Shown piece by piece: positions 27,860 through 37,400 of a DNA stretch of 64,000 bases. The notes beneath the pieces are model-generated. The model saw only the letters and a program-made list of their open reading frames with translations, was not told the DNA's origin and searched no databases. The translations under genes and the position numbers were made by a program. This stretch comes from Nocardioides sp. Root240 (GTDB lineage Bacteria; Actinomycetota; Actinomycetes; Propionibacteriales; Nocardioidaceae), in assembly GCF_001428825.1 (NCBI RefSeq), contig NZ_LMIT01000011.1, positions 337,502-401,501 on the forward strand, written 5' to 3'. Each line of letters opens with the position of its first letter. The first letter of the stretch is position 1.

Positions 27860-29068
27860 TCAGCGCCGTCGCCGGGCCAGCGCCGGGCGCAGCACGAGGA
27901 GGACGACGAGCGCCCCGCCTCCGCCGAGACCCCACCAGACGGCGTCGTGGCGAGTGTCGGCGAGCAGGTCGGCCCGCTGAGGCGGTACGTCGCCGCGCGG
28001 CACCTGCGCGGCCCGCTGGCCCCCGGGGGCGAGGCTCTCGAGGGGACGCTGCAACGCCTCGACGGGCTGGACGACGCCGTAGCCGGTGAGCGGGCTGGCC
28101 TCGCCGTTGCCGCTGGCCGTGCCCTCGAGCCGCGCGCGGAGCTCGGCCGCGGAGTCGTCGCGGTGGATCGACCACACCAGGGCCGCGACACCCGCGACCT
28201 GCGCGGCCGCCCAGGCCGTCGACGGCTCGGTGACCCGGCACCATCCGCCCTGCGCTCCGATCGACACCGCTCCGACGCCCGGCGCCGCGAGGTCGACCTC
28301 GGAGTTGCGCAGGGCCAGCGAGGACAGCGGCGGCGCGAGGCCGACCGCGAGGACGGCGTCGTCGACCGCGGCGGGCCACACGTCGGCCGCCGCGTCCTGG
28401 CCGGGCCTGGCGTCGCCGACGTAGTCGTCGAGGAGGCCGTCGGCCTGCTGGGGGCGGTCGCCGGACGGCGCGATGACCAGGGCGCCCCGGCGCGCCAGCC
28501 GCTCGAGCGCCGACCGCAGGCTGTCGCCGGGTCCGACCACCGCCGGCACCAGGACGACGGTACGACGGCCCACCGAGATGCCAGCGAGGGCGCTCGCGAG
28601 CGCGCCGGGCTCCGGCTCGGCCTCTCCGTCGGCGGCGCTGCCCCGCTCGGCGTCGTAGAAGCGGACGGGGCGGACGTCGGCAGCCGGCGCGATGCCGACC
28701 GCGACGTCGCCCTTGCCCTGCTCGGGCCCACCGACGATGCCGGCCGCCGTGAGCCCGTGGCTGCTGACCAGGTCGGGGCGGGGCGCGACCGCGACGCCGC
28801 CCGGCACCTGGGTGTCGACCACCACGACCGTGACGCCCTCACCCGGACGGCGGCCCGCCTTGCGCACCAGCGCCGTCGCGGCGGGGACCTGCAGCGCGTC
28901 GTTGGCGGCGTTGGCGCCGGTCACCGTGCGCTGCGGGGTGTCCACGTCGGTCGAGCCGCACACGGGGTCCTCCGCGGCGCGCGCGGGTGCTCCCGGGAGC
29001 ACCAGCAGCGGGAGCGCCGCACCCATCAGCGCGGCGCCCGTCGTACGGTGACCGCGGATCACGCGCAT
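27860..29068 (-). CDS. mycP: Type VII secretion mycosin-like serine protease
   Basis: 402 residues. A signal peptide (to about Ala32), a subtilisin-like S8 domain and a C-terminal membrane helix followed by R-R-R-R give the mycosin layout, with the protease outside the cell. Catalytic residues are Asp85 (V-V-V-D-T), His104 (S-S-H-G-L) and Ser283 (E-P-S-T-A). The region that normally holds the oxyanion asparagine reads P-S-G-D-R, and the usual G-T-S is P-S-T, so activity may be altered. The start overlaps the eccB end by 10 bases. Confidence 0.88.
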   Translation of the reverse strand: MRVIRGHRTTGAALMGAALPLLVLPGAPARAAEDPVCGSTDVDTPQRTVTGANAANDALQVPAATALVRKAGRRPGEGVTVVVVDTQVPGGVAVAPRPDLVSSHGLTAAGIVGGPEQGKGDVAVGIAPAADVRPVRFYDAERGSAADGEAEPEPGALASALAGISVGRRTVVLVPAVVGPGDSLRSALERLARRGALVIAPSGDRPQQADGLLDDYVGDARPGQDAAADVWPAAVDDAVLAVGLAPPLSSLALRNSEVDLAAPGVGAVSIGAQGGWCRVTEPSTAWAAAQVAGVAALVWSIHRDDSAAELRARLEGTASGNGEASPLTGYGVVQPVEALQRPLESLAPGGQRAAQVPRGDVPPQRADLLADTRHDAVWWGLGGGGALVVLLVLRPALARRRR

Positions 29069-30498
29069 GACGGCCCGGTGGGCGCCTCGGCGGCCGAGCT
29101 CGTGGGCCGCGGCGGGCACAGCGCGTCGAGCTGCGACAGGTCGGGGCCGGGCCGGAACAGCTGCAGCCACGACTCGGGGACGACGACGGCGGGGACCCCG
29201 CCGTAGCCGAGGTTCTCGACCTCGAGGTCGCCGGCGATGGAGTAGCTGCGGCCGGCGTCGTCGACGAGGTGGACGGTGCCCCCCGAGGAGGTGTTCCAGT
29301 CGGCCGAGTGGACGACGGCGCCGTAGCCGGGCTCGACACGGACGTCGGCGTCGGCGGGCGCGATGTCGCCGAGCATGGTCGGCCCCGACGGGAAGGTCGC
29401 CAGCGTGACGCCCGGCTCCTCGCCCTCCGCGGTGTCCAGGACGCCGCACACCGTCGCCGTGCTCGGCGTGGATCCGCCGCTGACGGGCGCCTGGGGCCAG
29501 GCTGCGTCGTCGTAGGTGCTGCCGACGTTGTCGAACGGAGCGCTCTCGGAGTTCTCCTCGATCAGTCGCGGGTAGCCCTTGCCGAGCCGGGTGTTGCGCA
29601 GCACGGCGAACGCGAACTCGTCGAGCAGCACGAAGCCGTCGCGGCTGACGGCGTAGACCTGGCCGCTGCGCTCGTAGTAGTCGCCGACGCGCGCGGTGGA
29701 GTAGCCGGCCAGGTTCGCGGCCTCGCCCCAGCCGTCGAGGCCCAGGCCGTCCTGGTCGAGGGTGCCGCCGACCGGGAACAGCGCGAGCCAGGCGTCGGGG
29801 ACGACGATCTCGTCGGCCGCCTCGAGGTGCAGGTCGGAGTAGAGCGCGTCGGCGTCCTCGGGGGCGCGGTAGCGGTAGGCGCGGTTGCGGTGGCCGGGCG
29901 CCGTCGCCTGGGCGATGACGTAGCGGACCCCGCTCTTCTGCGCGCGGACGACGAAGGCGGAGTCCGGCGCCGGCTCGACCGCCGCGCTCGGGGTGACCTC
30001 GGTCTGCACGCCCTTGCCGGCGGCGGTGCACGACACCCAGCCGCTGTTGAGCAGCCGGTCGGGACCGGGCACGGTGGGCGGCGCGTCGAGGATGCCGATC
30101 GACGGGCCCTTGTCGGCGGACGCGAGGTCGTCGTCGGGGATGCTCTTGGTCTGGACCTTGCTGCCGAGGATCAACCGGGCCGAGGTCACGTTGATCACCG
30201 GCCGCAGCTTGGCCTGGCCCTGCGACTGCTCGTCGGTGAGGACGACGTAGAGGGCGCCGTGGTTGTCGGTCACCAGGTTGCCCGGGCTGTTCCAGTCCTC
30301 GGGCGCCCGGCCCGAGAGCGCGCCGGCGATGGCGGCGCCGGCGATCAGCAGCACCGCGAGCGCGACACCGCCGACGATCATCCGGCCCGGGCGGGCGGGC
30401 TCCACCTCGCGGCCCCCGGGCGCACCGGAGACGAACGCGGTGACCAGGCGGCGGCGGCTGAACGAGTAGGCCTCGACGAGGTCCTTCTTGGTGGCCAT
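29059..30498 (-). CDS. eccB: Type VII secretion protein EccB
   Basis: 479 residues. A short cytoplasmic N-terminus with A-T-K-K-D-L-V-E-A-Y-S-F-S-R-R-R-L is the EccB signature. One transmembrane helix (about 40-62) and a large extracytoplasmic repeat domain with paired cysteines follow. EccB is part of the membrane-spanning ESX pore, with ATPase-like activity reported for some members. It lies upstream of mycP in the same run. The 172 bases between it and eccD hold nothing recognisable. Confidence 0.94.
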   Translation of the reverse strand: MATKKDLVEAYSFSRRRLVTAFVSGAPGGREVEPARPGRMIVGGVALAVLLIAGAAIAGALSGRAPEDWNSPGNLVTDNHGALYVVLTDEQSQGQAKLRPVINVTSARLILGSKVQTKSIPDDDLASADKGPSIGILDAPPTVPGPDRLLNSGWVSCTAAGKGVQTEVTPSAAVEPAPDSAFVVRAQKSGVRYVIAQATAPGHRNRAYRYRAPEDADALYSDLHLEAADEIVVPDAWLALFPVGGTLDQDGLGLDGWGEAANLAGYSTARVGDYYERSGQVYAVSRDGFVLLDEFAFAVLRNTRLGKGYPRLIEENSESAPFDNVGSTYDDAAWPQAPVSGGSTPSTATVCGVLDTAEGEEPGVTLATFPSGPTMLGDIAPADADVRVEPGYGAVVHSADWNTSSGGTVHLVDDAGRSYSIAGDLEVENLGYGGVPAVVVPESWLQLFRPGPDLSQLDALCPPRPTSSAAEAPTGPSCA

Positions 30499-30670
30499 CT
30501 AGGTCGTGCCTCCCGTTCCTAGGTGGATGCCCGGGTCGTCCGGTGCGTGTGATGGCAAGGCGCCGGCGCGCGGGCATGCTGGGCGCACGTCGAGCGTCGG
30601 CAACGCCGCCAGCGCGCGTGCTGGACGGCCTGGGCGCCGCCAAGGAACGGGAGTCACGACCTGGGGGTCC

Positions 30671-32065
30671 TCAGCCGATGGCCTCACGGACGGACGTGAA
30701 CAGTCCGACCGCGACGACGAGCAGCGGCAGCAGGGCGATCAGGGCGGTCGACTCGAGCACGTCGCCGAGGCGGCCGCGGCGGACGGACGGGACCGACGGG
30801 GTCAGCGTCGCCGCGAGCAGCACGGCACCGGCCACCGCGAGCAGCACGGCGAGCGTCGGGCGCCAGTCGTCGTGGACCGCGAGCACGGCGACCGCCGTCG
30901 TGGCCAGGCCGGCGATGCCGGCGGTCAGGCCGGTGAGGACCTCGCTGCCGGTGCGGTACTGGCGGGTCCGCAGCATCACGATCAGGCAGGCGTCGACGGC
31001 CAGCAGCGTGCCGGTGACGCCGAGGCTGACGGCCAGCGGCACGATCAGGACGAGCAGCAGGCCGACCGTGCCGGAGATCGCGAGCAGGATCTCGTGGGCG
31101 ATCCGCGCGTCGGCCGCGACCCGGTCACGCTCGATGTCGTCGGGGTCGGCGACGATGTCGGCCGGCGTGTAGAGCTGGTCGATCCGCGTCGACGTCGCAC
31201 CGAGCGCCAGCCACGGGAAGACGCTGCCGGCCAGCACGATCAGGGCGAGCACCGTGGTCAGCAGCTCGGCCGGCGCGAAGCCGTCGCCGTCCGCGGAGTC
31301 GAGGTAGAGCCCGGCCGCCGCGGCGAGCGCGCCGACCACGACCGGCGGGAAGACGAGGGTGCGCCCGGGGCCCAGCCCGATCACGCACACGATGCCCGCG
31401 ACGAGCGCTCCGGCACCGGCGAGGGCCAGCGGCTGGCCGAGCGGCACGCCGCCGTCGGGCGCGAACATCACGCCCGCGACCGCGGCGTACCCGGCGCCGA
31501 GCCAGGCGACGCCGACCGCCGCCTCGGGCTCGCGCTGGGCGCGGGAGAGCACGATGGCGCCGGCGCAGAGGGCCAGCGCGACGACCCCGGTGGCAGCCGC
31601 GGCGAGGTCGGAGCCGCGCTGCACGAGGAGCGCGGCGGCGCCGAGCACGAGGAAGAGGCCCGCGGCGAGCAGCGCCGTACGACGACCGGAGGCCGCCTGC
31701 CAGGGCTGGAGGTCGTGCTCGACCACGTCGGCCATCGCCTCGACGACGTCGTCGTAGACCCGCGGCGGGGGGTCGTCGACGCCGGCCGTCACGGTGAGCA
31801 GGCCGCCGTCCTCGACACCCTGGAGGGTGAGCCCGGTGTCGGGCACCAGCCGGCGGCCGTCGGCGGTGCCGACGCGGTAGCCGCCGTGGACCGTGGCCGG
31901 GTCGAGCAGGCCGACGCTGCGGGCGAGCTCGGGCAGGAGCTCGGCGACGGGGACCGCGCCGGGGAGCACGAGGTCGACCCGGCGGGTTCCGGAGGTGACC
32001 GTCACCCGGACCAGGCCGGAGGCGACCGTCACGGGCGCCCGGCCCGAATGCGCCGCTTGCGTCAT
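30671..32065 (-). CDS. eccD: Type VII secretion integral membrane protein EccD
   Basis: 464 residues. The first 90 residues form a ubiquitin-like (YukD) domain, followed by about eleven transmembrane helices, the EccD topology that lines the ESX membrane channel. The segment V-Y-D-D-V-V-E-A-M-A-D-V-V-E before the first helix and the loop R-I-D-Q-L-Y-T-P are typical. A second EccD-like gene lies beyond the WXG100 pair. Confidence 0.93.
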   Translation of the reverse strand: MTQAAHSGRAPVTVASGLVRVTVTSGTRRVDLVLPGAVPVAELLPELARSVGLLDPATVHGGYRVGTADGRRLVPDTGLTLQGVEDGGLLTVTAGVDDPPPRVYDDVVEAMADVVEHDLQPWQAASGRRTALLAAGLFLVLGAAALLVQRGSDLAAAATGVVALALCAGAIVLSRAQREPEAAVGVAWLGAGYAAVAGVMFAPDGGVPLGQPLALAGAGALVAGIVCVIGLGPGRTLVFPPVVVGALAAAAGLYLDSADGDGFAPAELLTTVLALIVLAGSVFPWLALGATSTRIDQLYTPADIVADPDDIERDRVAADARIAHEILLAISGTVGLLLVLIVPLAVSLGVTGTLLAVDACLIVMLRTRQYRTGSEVLTGLTAGIAGLATTAVAVLAVHDDWRPTLAVLLAVAGAVLLAATLTPSVPSVRRGRLGDVLESTALIALLPLLVVAVGLFTSVREAIG

Positions 32066-32106
32066 CTGCTCACACCTTCCCGAGAGACCAGGGGGGCCAT
32101 CGTGGC

Positions 32107-32127
32107 ACGACCGCCGGGGGCGGTCGT
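32107..32127. terminator. Hairpin in the WXG100-eccD gap
   Basis: ACGACCGCC and GGCGGTCGT pair over nine bases around GGG. It is the second of two hairpins met by transcripts leaving the WXG100 genes. It may be a backup terminator or processing site before eccD. Confidence 0.4.
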
Positions 32128-32156
32128 CGTCCGGATCCGCCCAGGGGCGGACATGA

Positions 32157-32189
32157 CGGGAGGGCCGACGCTGGGCGTCGGCCCTCCCG
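32157..32189. terminator. Strong hairpin immediately downstream of the WXG100 pair
   Basis: A 15-base GC-rich stem with a three-base loop (TGG at 32172-32174) starts 18 bases after the last WXG100 stop codon. It has no T tract. The likely role is partial termination or 3'-end stabilisation, so that the substrates are made in excess over the membrane components encoded downstream. Confidence 0.6.
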
Positions 32190-32206
32190 CAGTTCGGCGA
32201 TCGACC

Positions 32207-32503
32207 TCAGAAGTCGAAACGGCCAGCACCACGCTTGTCGGCGGCGCGGTACTCGTCGTTGGACTGGTAGACCGTCTGGTGGCTCTGGTCGAGCAGGTCC
32301 TTCAGCTCGTTGATGGCGAAGTCCCAGGCCGCCTTCGAAGTGCGGTAGGCGTCCTGCTGGTCACCGGACCACGTGGAGACCTTCGGCTGGATGTCGTTCT
32401 CCAGGCTGGTCAGGGTCTCCTCCATCTTCTTGACGGTGGAGTACATGCTCTGGGCAGCGGCTTCGAGCTCGCTGTGGTTGACGCGAAGTCCGTCGAGGCT
32501 CAT
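32207..32503 (-). CDS. WXG100 family type VII secretion substrate (first of pair by position)
   Basis: 98 residues, two predicted helices joined by the W-S-G turn (in K-V-S-T-W-S-G-D-Q-Q-D-A-Y). The C-terminus has Y-Q-S-N-D, matching the Y-x-x-x-D/E secretion signal. Proteins of this class form heterodimers with a second WXG100 partner, here the gene 28 bases upstream. The pair sits between two eccD-like genes. Confidence 0.96.
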   Translation of the reverse strand: MSLDGLRVNHSELEAAAQSMYSTVKKMEETLTSLENDIQPKVSTWSGDQQDAYRTSKAAWDFAINELKDLLDQSHQTVYQSNDEYRAADKRGAGRFDF

Positions 32504-32531
32504 CTTGTTGTCTCCTGTTCCTGGGGCCGGA

Positions 32532-32852
32532 TCAGATCTGGCCGAGCTTGTTGAAGAGGTTGTTCATGCCGGCGCCGGCCTGCTGGTCGACGGCGACGTT
32601 GTCCTTCTCGGTCTCGGTCAGCGCCGCGTGGAACTTGTCCAGGGCGGTGGAGACGACCTTGTGCTTCTCGGTCCAGGCCTGGTGCAGGATCGCGAAGGCA
32701 CGGCCACCGTCGCCGTCCCACTTGCCCCGCATGTTCCCGATCTGGCCATCGAGGGTGTCGGAGTGCTTCTTGAACTCCTCCTTGGCCTGGATGACGCGCT
32801 CGGCAATCTGCTTGAGCGCGCCCTCTGCGTGGCCGAACTCAACATTCGACAT
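32532..32852 (-). CDS. WXG100 family type VII secretion substrate (partner)
   Basis: 106 residues, helical hairpin with W-D-G (in R-G-K-W-D-G-D-G-G-R-A-F) at the turn. A clear Y-x-x-x-D signal is missing near the C-terminus, so export probably depends on the partner, as in EsxA/EsxB-type pairs. It is the first gene of the pair and is preceded by its own hairpin and a promoter-sized gap, suggesting independent expression. Confidence 0.95.
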   Translation of the reverse strand: MSNVEFGHAEGALKQIAERVIQAKEEFKKHSDTLDGQIGNMRGKWDGDGGRAFAILHQAWTEKHKVVSTALDKFHAALTETEKDNVAVDQQAGAGMNNLFNKLGQI

Positions 32853-32948
32853 GTTTGCTCCTTGATCAGTTGGGCGCTCGCGCCCGTCGGATGGCTTCCC
32901 TGGATCTGGCTCCCGAGTGCTGCCAAAGAGCCGATGCGTGGCTTGCTA

Positions 32949-32966
32949 CCCGTGTCTCCGCACGGG
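32949..32966. terminator. Hairpin between the second eccD-like gene and the WXG100 pair
   Basis: CCCGTG and CACGGG form a six-base stem with a six-base loop just downstream of the eccD-like stop. It probably insulates the WXG100 genes from upstream transcription. The remaining gap (32853-32948) would hold their promoter, but no clear -35/-10 pair is seen. Confidence 0.4.
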
Positions 32967-32973
32967 CTAAACA

Positions 32974-34368
32974 TCAGCTCGTCAGTTCCCACAGGTGACG
33001 GAAGAAGCCGACGGCCACCACGAGGGCCCCGATGGCGAAGGAACCGCACACCGCTTCGGCCACCTCGGCCCGTCGCGACCACCACGCCGAACGCCAGCCG
33101 CGGCCGACCAGGACCGCCACGAGGACCAGCACGGCCGCCGTACCGATGGCGAGGGAGGCGATGATCCCGGACCGCCCGGAGTCGGCGTCGCCACCGGGCC
33201 CCAGGCCCAGCAGGACCAGCGCGACGAGACCCAGTGCGACCACTCCCGCGAGGCGCAGCAGGCGGCGCGCGGCGGCGTGGCGGTAGCTGCGGGCGGCGAG
33301 GAGGAGCGAGGCGCCGCCGAAGCCGACGAGGCAGCGGGCACCGGTGCGGTCGAGCGGGAGGTCGGCGGTCCAGAGCAGCAGCGGAGCAGCGACCAGGACG
33401 ACGACGAGGATCGCGACCGCGGCCGCACGCACCGTGCGGGCGCCGCGGGCGGCGACGACGTTGACGGCCTGCTCGGGGACGACGATGCGACCACGCCGAC
33501 CGCTCGGACGCTCCCGTGCGGACCAGGCGGTGACGGCCAGTCGCTCGAGGTCGAGCAGGAACTGGTCGGGGACGTCGACGGCGACCTCGGGCACGAACCG
33601 GGCACCGAGCACGGCCAGCAGGAAGAGCACGGCCCACACGGTCTGCGGCGAGGCGCCCGTGAGGGCGGCGACCCCGGCGATCGCGAACCACGCCGCACCG
33701 ACGAACAACCAGGTGCGCAGGGCCTGCTCGGCCGAGCCGTCCGGGTCGGCCAGGGCGCGGCCGACCGCCGCGGCGACGGCCGCAGCGAGGGCTGCGGCGC
33801 CGAACACCATCGGCAGCCGCTCCGGCAGCGGGTCCCACACGACCGCGAAGACGGCGGCGCCGGCGAAGGCGGGCGCGGCCACCACCCGCTGCGGGGCGAG
33901 GGCGCCGAACGGCAGGCAGCCCACGAACGCGGCGACGAGCAGGACGGCGACCGCCGGCCACCGCTCGTCCTCGGCCAGCCGGGTGGCGGACCAGCCGGCG
34001 ACGACGGCGACGCCCACCGCGACGGCGAGCCAGGTGGCGGACACCGCGTCGGCCACCGGCCCTGCCGCGTCGCCGGCCATCGACCGGCGTCGCGGCAGGG
34101 ACTGCCGGGCCGTCGGGTCGATAGCGACGAGGACCGAGCCCGGGACCAGCCCGGCCGCCCCCACCTCGGTCGTCATCGGCAACGCCTCACCCGTGCGGCT
34201 GACGAACGGCAGCGGCGCGGGAAGGGCCGTCTCGGCGGCGTACACCCGGGCCACGTCGAGCAGGGTCGCCGCCGTCGGCACGGTGAGGTCGAGGACGCCG
34301 CGGGGACCGTGCACCGTCACCGCGGTGACCGCACCGGCCGCGGGCGACCGGGACGTCGGACCGGACAT
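32974..34368 (-). CDS. Second EccD-like type VII secretion membrane protein
   Basis: 464 residues. It repeats the EccD layout: an N-terminal ubiquitin-like region (V-T-V-H-G-P-R-G-V-L-D-L-T-V to about 90) and then about eleven hydrophobic helices. It is clearly diverged from the eccD at 30671. EccD dimerises in known ESX pores, so two different chains could form a heterodimer here (inference). Alternatively it could be a specialised paralogue related to SnM-type proteins. It diverges from eccC. Confidence 0.8.
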   Translation of the reverse strand: MSGPTSRSPAAGAVTAVTVHGPRGVLDLTVPTAATLLDVARVYAAETALPAPLPFVSRTGEALPMTTEVGAAGLVPGSVLVAIDPTARQSLPRRRSMAGDAAGPVADAVSATWLAVAVGVAVVAGWSATRLAEDERWPAVAVLLVAAFVGCLPFGALAPQRVVAAPAFAGAAVFAVVWDPLPERLPMVFGAAALAAAVAAAVGRALADPDGSAEQALRTWLFVGAAWFAIAGVAALTGASPQTVWAVLFLLAVLGARFVPEVAVDVPDQFLLDLERLAVTAWSARERPSGRRGRIVVPEQAVNVVAARGARTVRAAAVAILVVVLVAAPLLLWTADLPLDRTGARCLVGFGGASLLLAARSYRHAAARRLLRLAGVVALGLVALVLLGLGPGGDADSGRSGIIASLAIGTAAVLVLVAVLVGRGWRSAWWSRRAEVAEAVCGSFAIGALVVAVGFFRHLWELTS

Positions 34369-34454
34369 CGGGCCTCCCGAGATTGATGTGTCGCCCCTGA
34401 GGGTAGTGCTCAGGGTCGTGCGCCCTCCCCTACCCGCCTGCGGCCCCGCCTATC

Positions 34455-34473
34455 ATCATCCGCGTCGGATGAT
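34455..34473. promoter_or_regulatory. Inverted repeat in the eccD-like/eccC divergent promoter region
   Basis: ATCATCCG and CGGATGAT, separated by three bases, lie 25-43 bases upstream of the eccC GTG. Such a symmetric site in a 129-base divergent region is a good operator candidate for joint control of both sides of the secretion locus. Confidence 0.45.
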
Positions 34474-34497
34474 CGGGCGTCGACAGGGGACGGCAAC

Positions 34498-37400
34498 GTG
34501 ACGGTGACTCAGGGCAGTGCGCCCGGACGGCGCATGGCCGCGCCCGGAAGCCTGACCCACCGGGGTGGCCGGGGCGACCGACCCGAGATGCCGAGCGGCA
34601 AGGTCCAGATCCAGCCGCCGCCGCAGATCCAGCCCAACGAGGGTGCCGCCGGCGTCGCGATGAACGCGATCCCGATGCTCGGCAGCCTCGGCTCGATCGT
34701 GCTGGTCGCCAGCCTCGGCGGCTCGGGCAGCAACGGGCCGCTGCGCCTGATCGCGGCGGGCATGTTCCTGTTCGCGACCCTCGGCTTCATCGTCGTGCAG
34801 ATCGACCGGCAGCGGAAGCAGCGCCAGGAGCAGGTGTCCGGCTCGCGCACCGAGTACCTCCGCTACCTCTCCAGCGTCCGCGGCGTGGCCCGCGAGGCCG
34901 CCGACCAGCAGCGCCGCGCGCTGACCTGGACCCACCCCGACCCGTCGGCGCTGCCGGCGCTCGCCGAGGACCGGTCGCGGATCTGGGAGCGGGCGACGTC
35001 CGACCCCGCCTTCCTCCAGGTCCGGTACGGCGTGTGCGCGCAGCCGCTGGCCCTCGAGCTCGTGCCGCCGGAGGGCGCCCCCATCGACGACGTCGACCCG
35101 GCGTCGGCGTCCGCGCTGCACCGCCTGCTCGTCGTCCACCGCCTGCAGCCCGACCTGCCGGCATCGATCGACCTGCGGGCGTTCGACCGGATCGAGGTGT
35201 GCGGCGGCGAGGACGAGGCCCGCGCGATGGCCCGCGCGCTGCTCTGCTCGGCCACCACCTTCCAGTCGCCCGAGAACCTGCAGGTCGCGGTGCTCGCGAG
35301 CGACGCGACGCTGGCCCACTGGGACTGGGTGAAGTGGCTCCCGCACGCCCACAGCCAGCACCAGACCGATGCGGTCGGACCGGCCCGGATGGTCACCACG
35401 TCGCTGACCGACCTCGCCCAGATGCTGCCGCCGGACCTGAGCGAGCGGCCGCGCTTCGGCGCCGACGAGCGCCCCGCGATCCCGCACATCGTGCTGATCA
35501 CCGACGGCGCCGAGCTGCCGCCGGGCAACCACGTGATCCCGCCCGACGGGCTGCACGGCGTCACCGTGATCGACCTGCCCGCCCGCTGGGGCGAGCTCGA
35601 CAGCGCGACGGCGCTGCGCCTGGAGCTGGACGACAGGACCGCCGAGGGGCCGGTGCCGCTCGTCGCCGTACGACTGCGGACCGAGCCGGTGCGCGCCAAG
35701 GGCGACCAGTGCAGCATCGCCACGGCCGAGGCGCTCGCGCGCCGGCTGACCCCGCTGTTCACGCCGGCAGCCGGTGCCGCCGTGGGCGACGAGGCCACCG
35801 ACATCACCGCGCCGACCGACTTCATGGACCTGATCGGCATGGGCGACGTCTTCACGTTCGAGCCCGACTCGGCCTGGCGCTCCCGGCCCGCGCGCGACCG
35901 GCTGCGGGTGCCGATCGGCGTCGGCGACAACGCCGGCCCGATCCACCTCGACATCAAGGAATCGGCCCAGCAGGGCATGGGCCCGCACGGCCTGGTGATC
36001 GGCGCGACCGGTTCCGGCAAGTCCGAGTTCCTGCGCACGCTCGTGCTCGGCCTCGCGATGACCCACTCCCCCGAGCAGCTCAACATGGTGCTCGTCGACT
36101 TCAAGGGTGGTGCGACCTTCGCGGGCATGTCGGAGATGCCGCACGTGTCCGCGGTGATCACCAACCTGTCGCAGGAGCTCACCCTCGTCGACCGCATGCA
36201 GGACGCCCTGTCGGGCGAGATGGTGCGTCGCCAGGAGCTGTTGCGCGAGGCCGGCAACTTCGCCTCGATCCGCGACTACGAGAAGGCCCGGACGTCGGGC
36301 GATCCCGCCGGCGCGCAGCTGGCGCCGCTGCCCTCGCTCTTCATCGTCGTCGACGAGTTCTCCGAGATGCTCACCGCGAAGCCGGAGTTCATCGACCTCT
36401 TCGTCGCGATCGGCCGGCTCGGCCGGTCGCTGGGCCTGCACCTGCTGCTCGCCTCGCAGCGACTGGAGGAGGGCCGGCTCCGCGGCCTCGAGTCGCACCT
36501 GTCGTACCGGATCGGCCTGCGGACGTTCAGCGCGCAGGAGTCGCGCGCCGTGCTCGGCGTACCGGACGCCTACGAGCTGCCCGCCGTTCCCGGACTGGGC
36601 TACCTCAAGCCGGACCCGACCCAGCTGACCCGGTTCAAGGCGGCCTACGTCTCGGGTCCGCCCGAGACGGGCCGACGACGCGTCGACCGCGACAGCGGCG
36701 GCAAGGTCCGCGGCATCCTGCCCTTCACGATCTCGGAGGTGCAGACCTTCGACGAGCCGGTGGCCGAGGAGCAGGAGACCGCGAAGCCGGCGAACGACGA
36801 GTCGGCCTCCCTGCTCGACATCGCCGTCCAGCGGATGGAGGGCCACGGCCTGCCGGCCCACCAGGTCTGGCTGCCGCCGCTCGACACCCCCGACACCCTC
36901 GACCAGCTGATGCCCGACCTCGCCGTGCACCCGGAGCTCGGCCTCGTCTCGATGCAGTGGCGCCAGGCCGGCAGCCTGACCGTCCCGATCGGGACCGTCG
37001 ACCGCCCGCGCGAGCAGCGTCGCGACACCCTGACGGTGAGCCTCAGCGGCGCGGCCGGCCACGTCGCGATCGTCGGCGGTCCGCGCAGCGGCAAGTCCAC
37101 GCTCCTGCGCTCGATCGTCACCAGCCTGTCGCTGACCACGACGCCGCTGGAGTCGCAGTTCTACGTCCTCGACTTCGGTGGCGGCACCTTCGCCCCGATG
37201 ACCGCCCTGCCGCACGTCGCCGGCGTCGGCAGCCGCTCCGAGCCGGAGGTGGTGCGCCGGATCCTCGCCGAGGTCAAGGGCATCGTCGACCGCCGCGAGG
37301 CCTACTTCCGCCAGCACGGCATCGACTCGATCGAGACCTACCGGAGCCGGCGGGGGCAGGGCCGCGCCGACGACGGGTACGGCGACGTCTTCCTCGTCAT

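Noticed and set aside
26219-29206. 995-codon open frame on the plus strand
   Set aside because: It is antisense to the DmdC-like dehydrogenase and mycP, crosses both, and reads as an Arg/Gly/Ala/Asp-rich shadow without domain motifs; typical of high-GC third-position bias.
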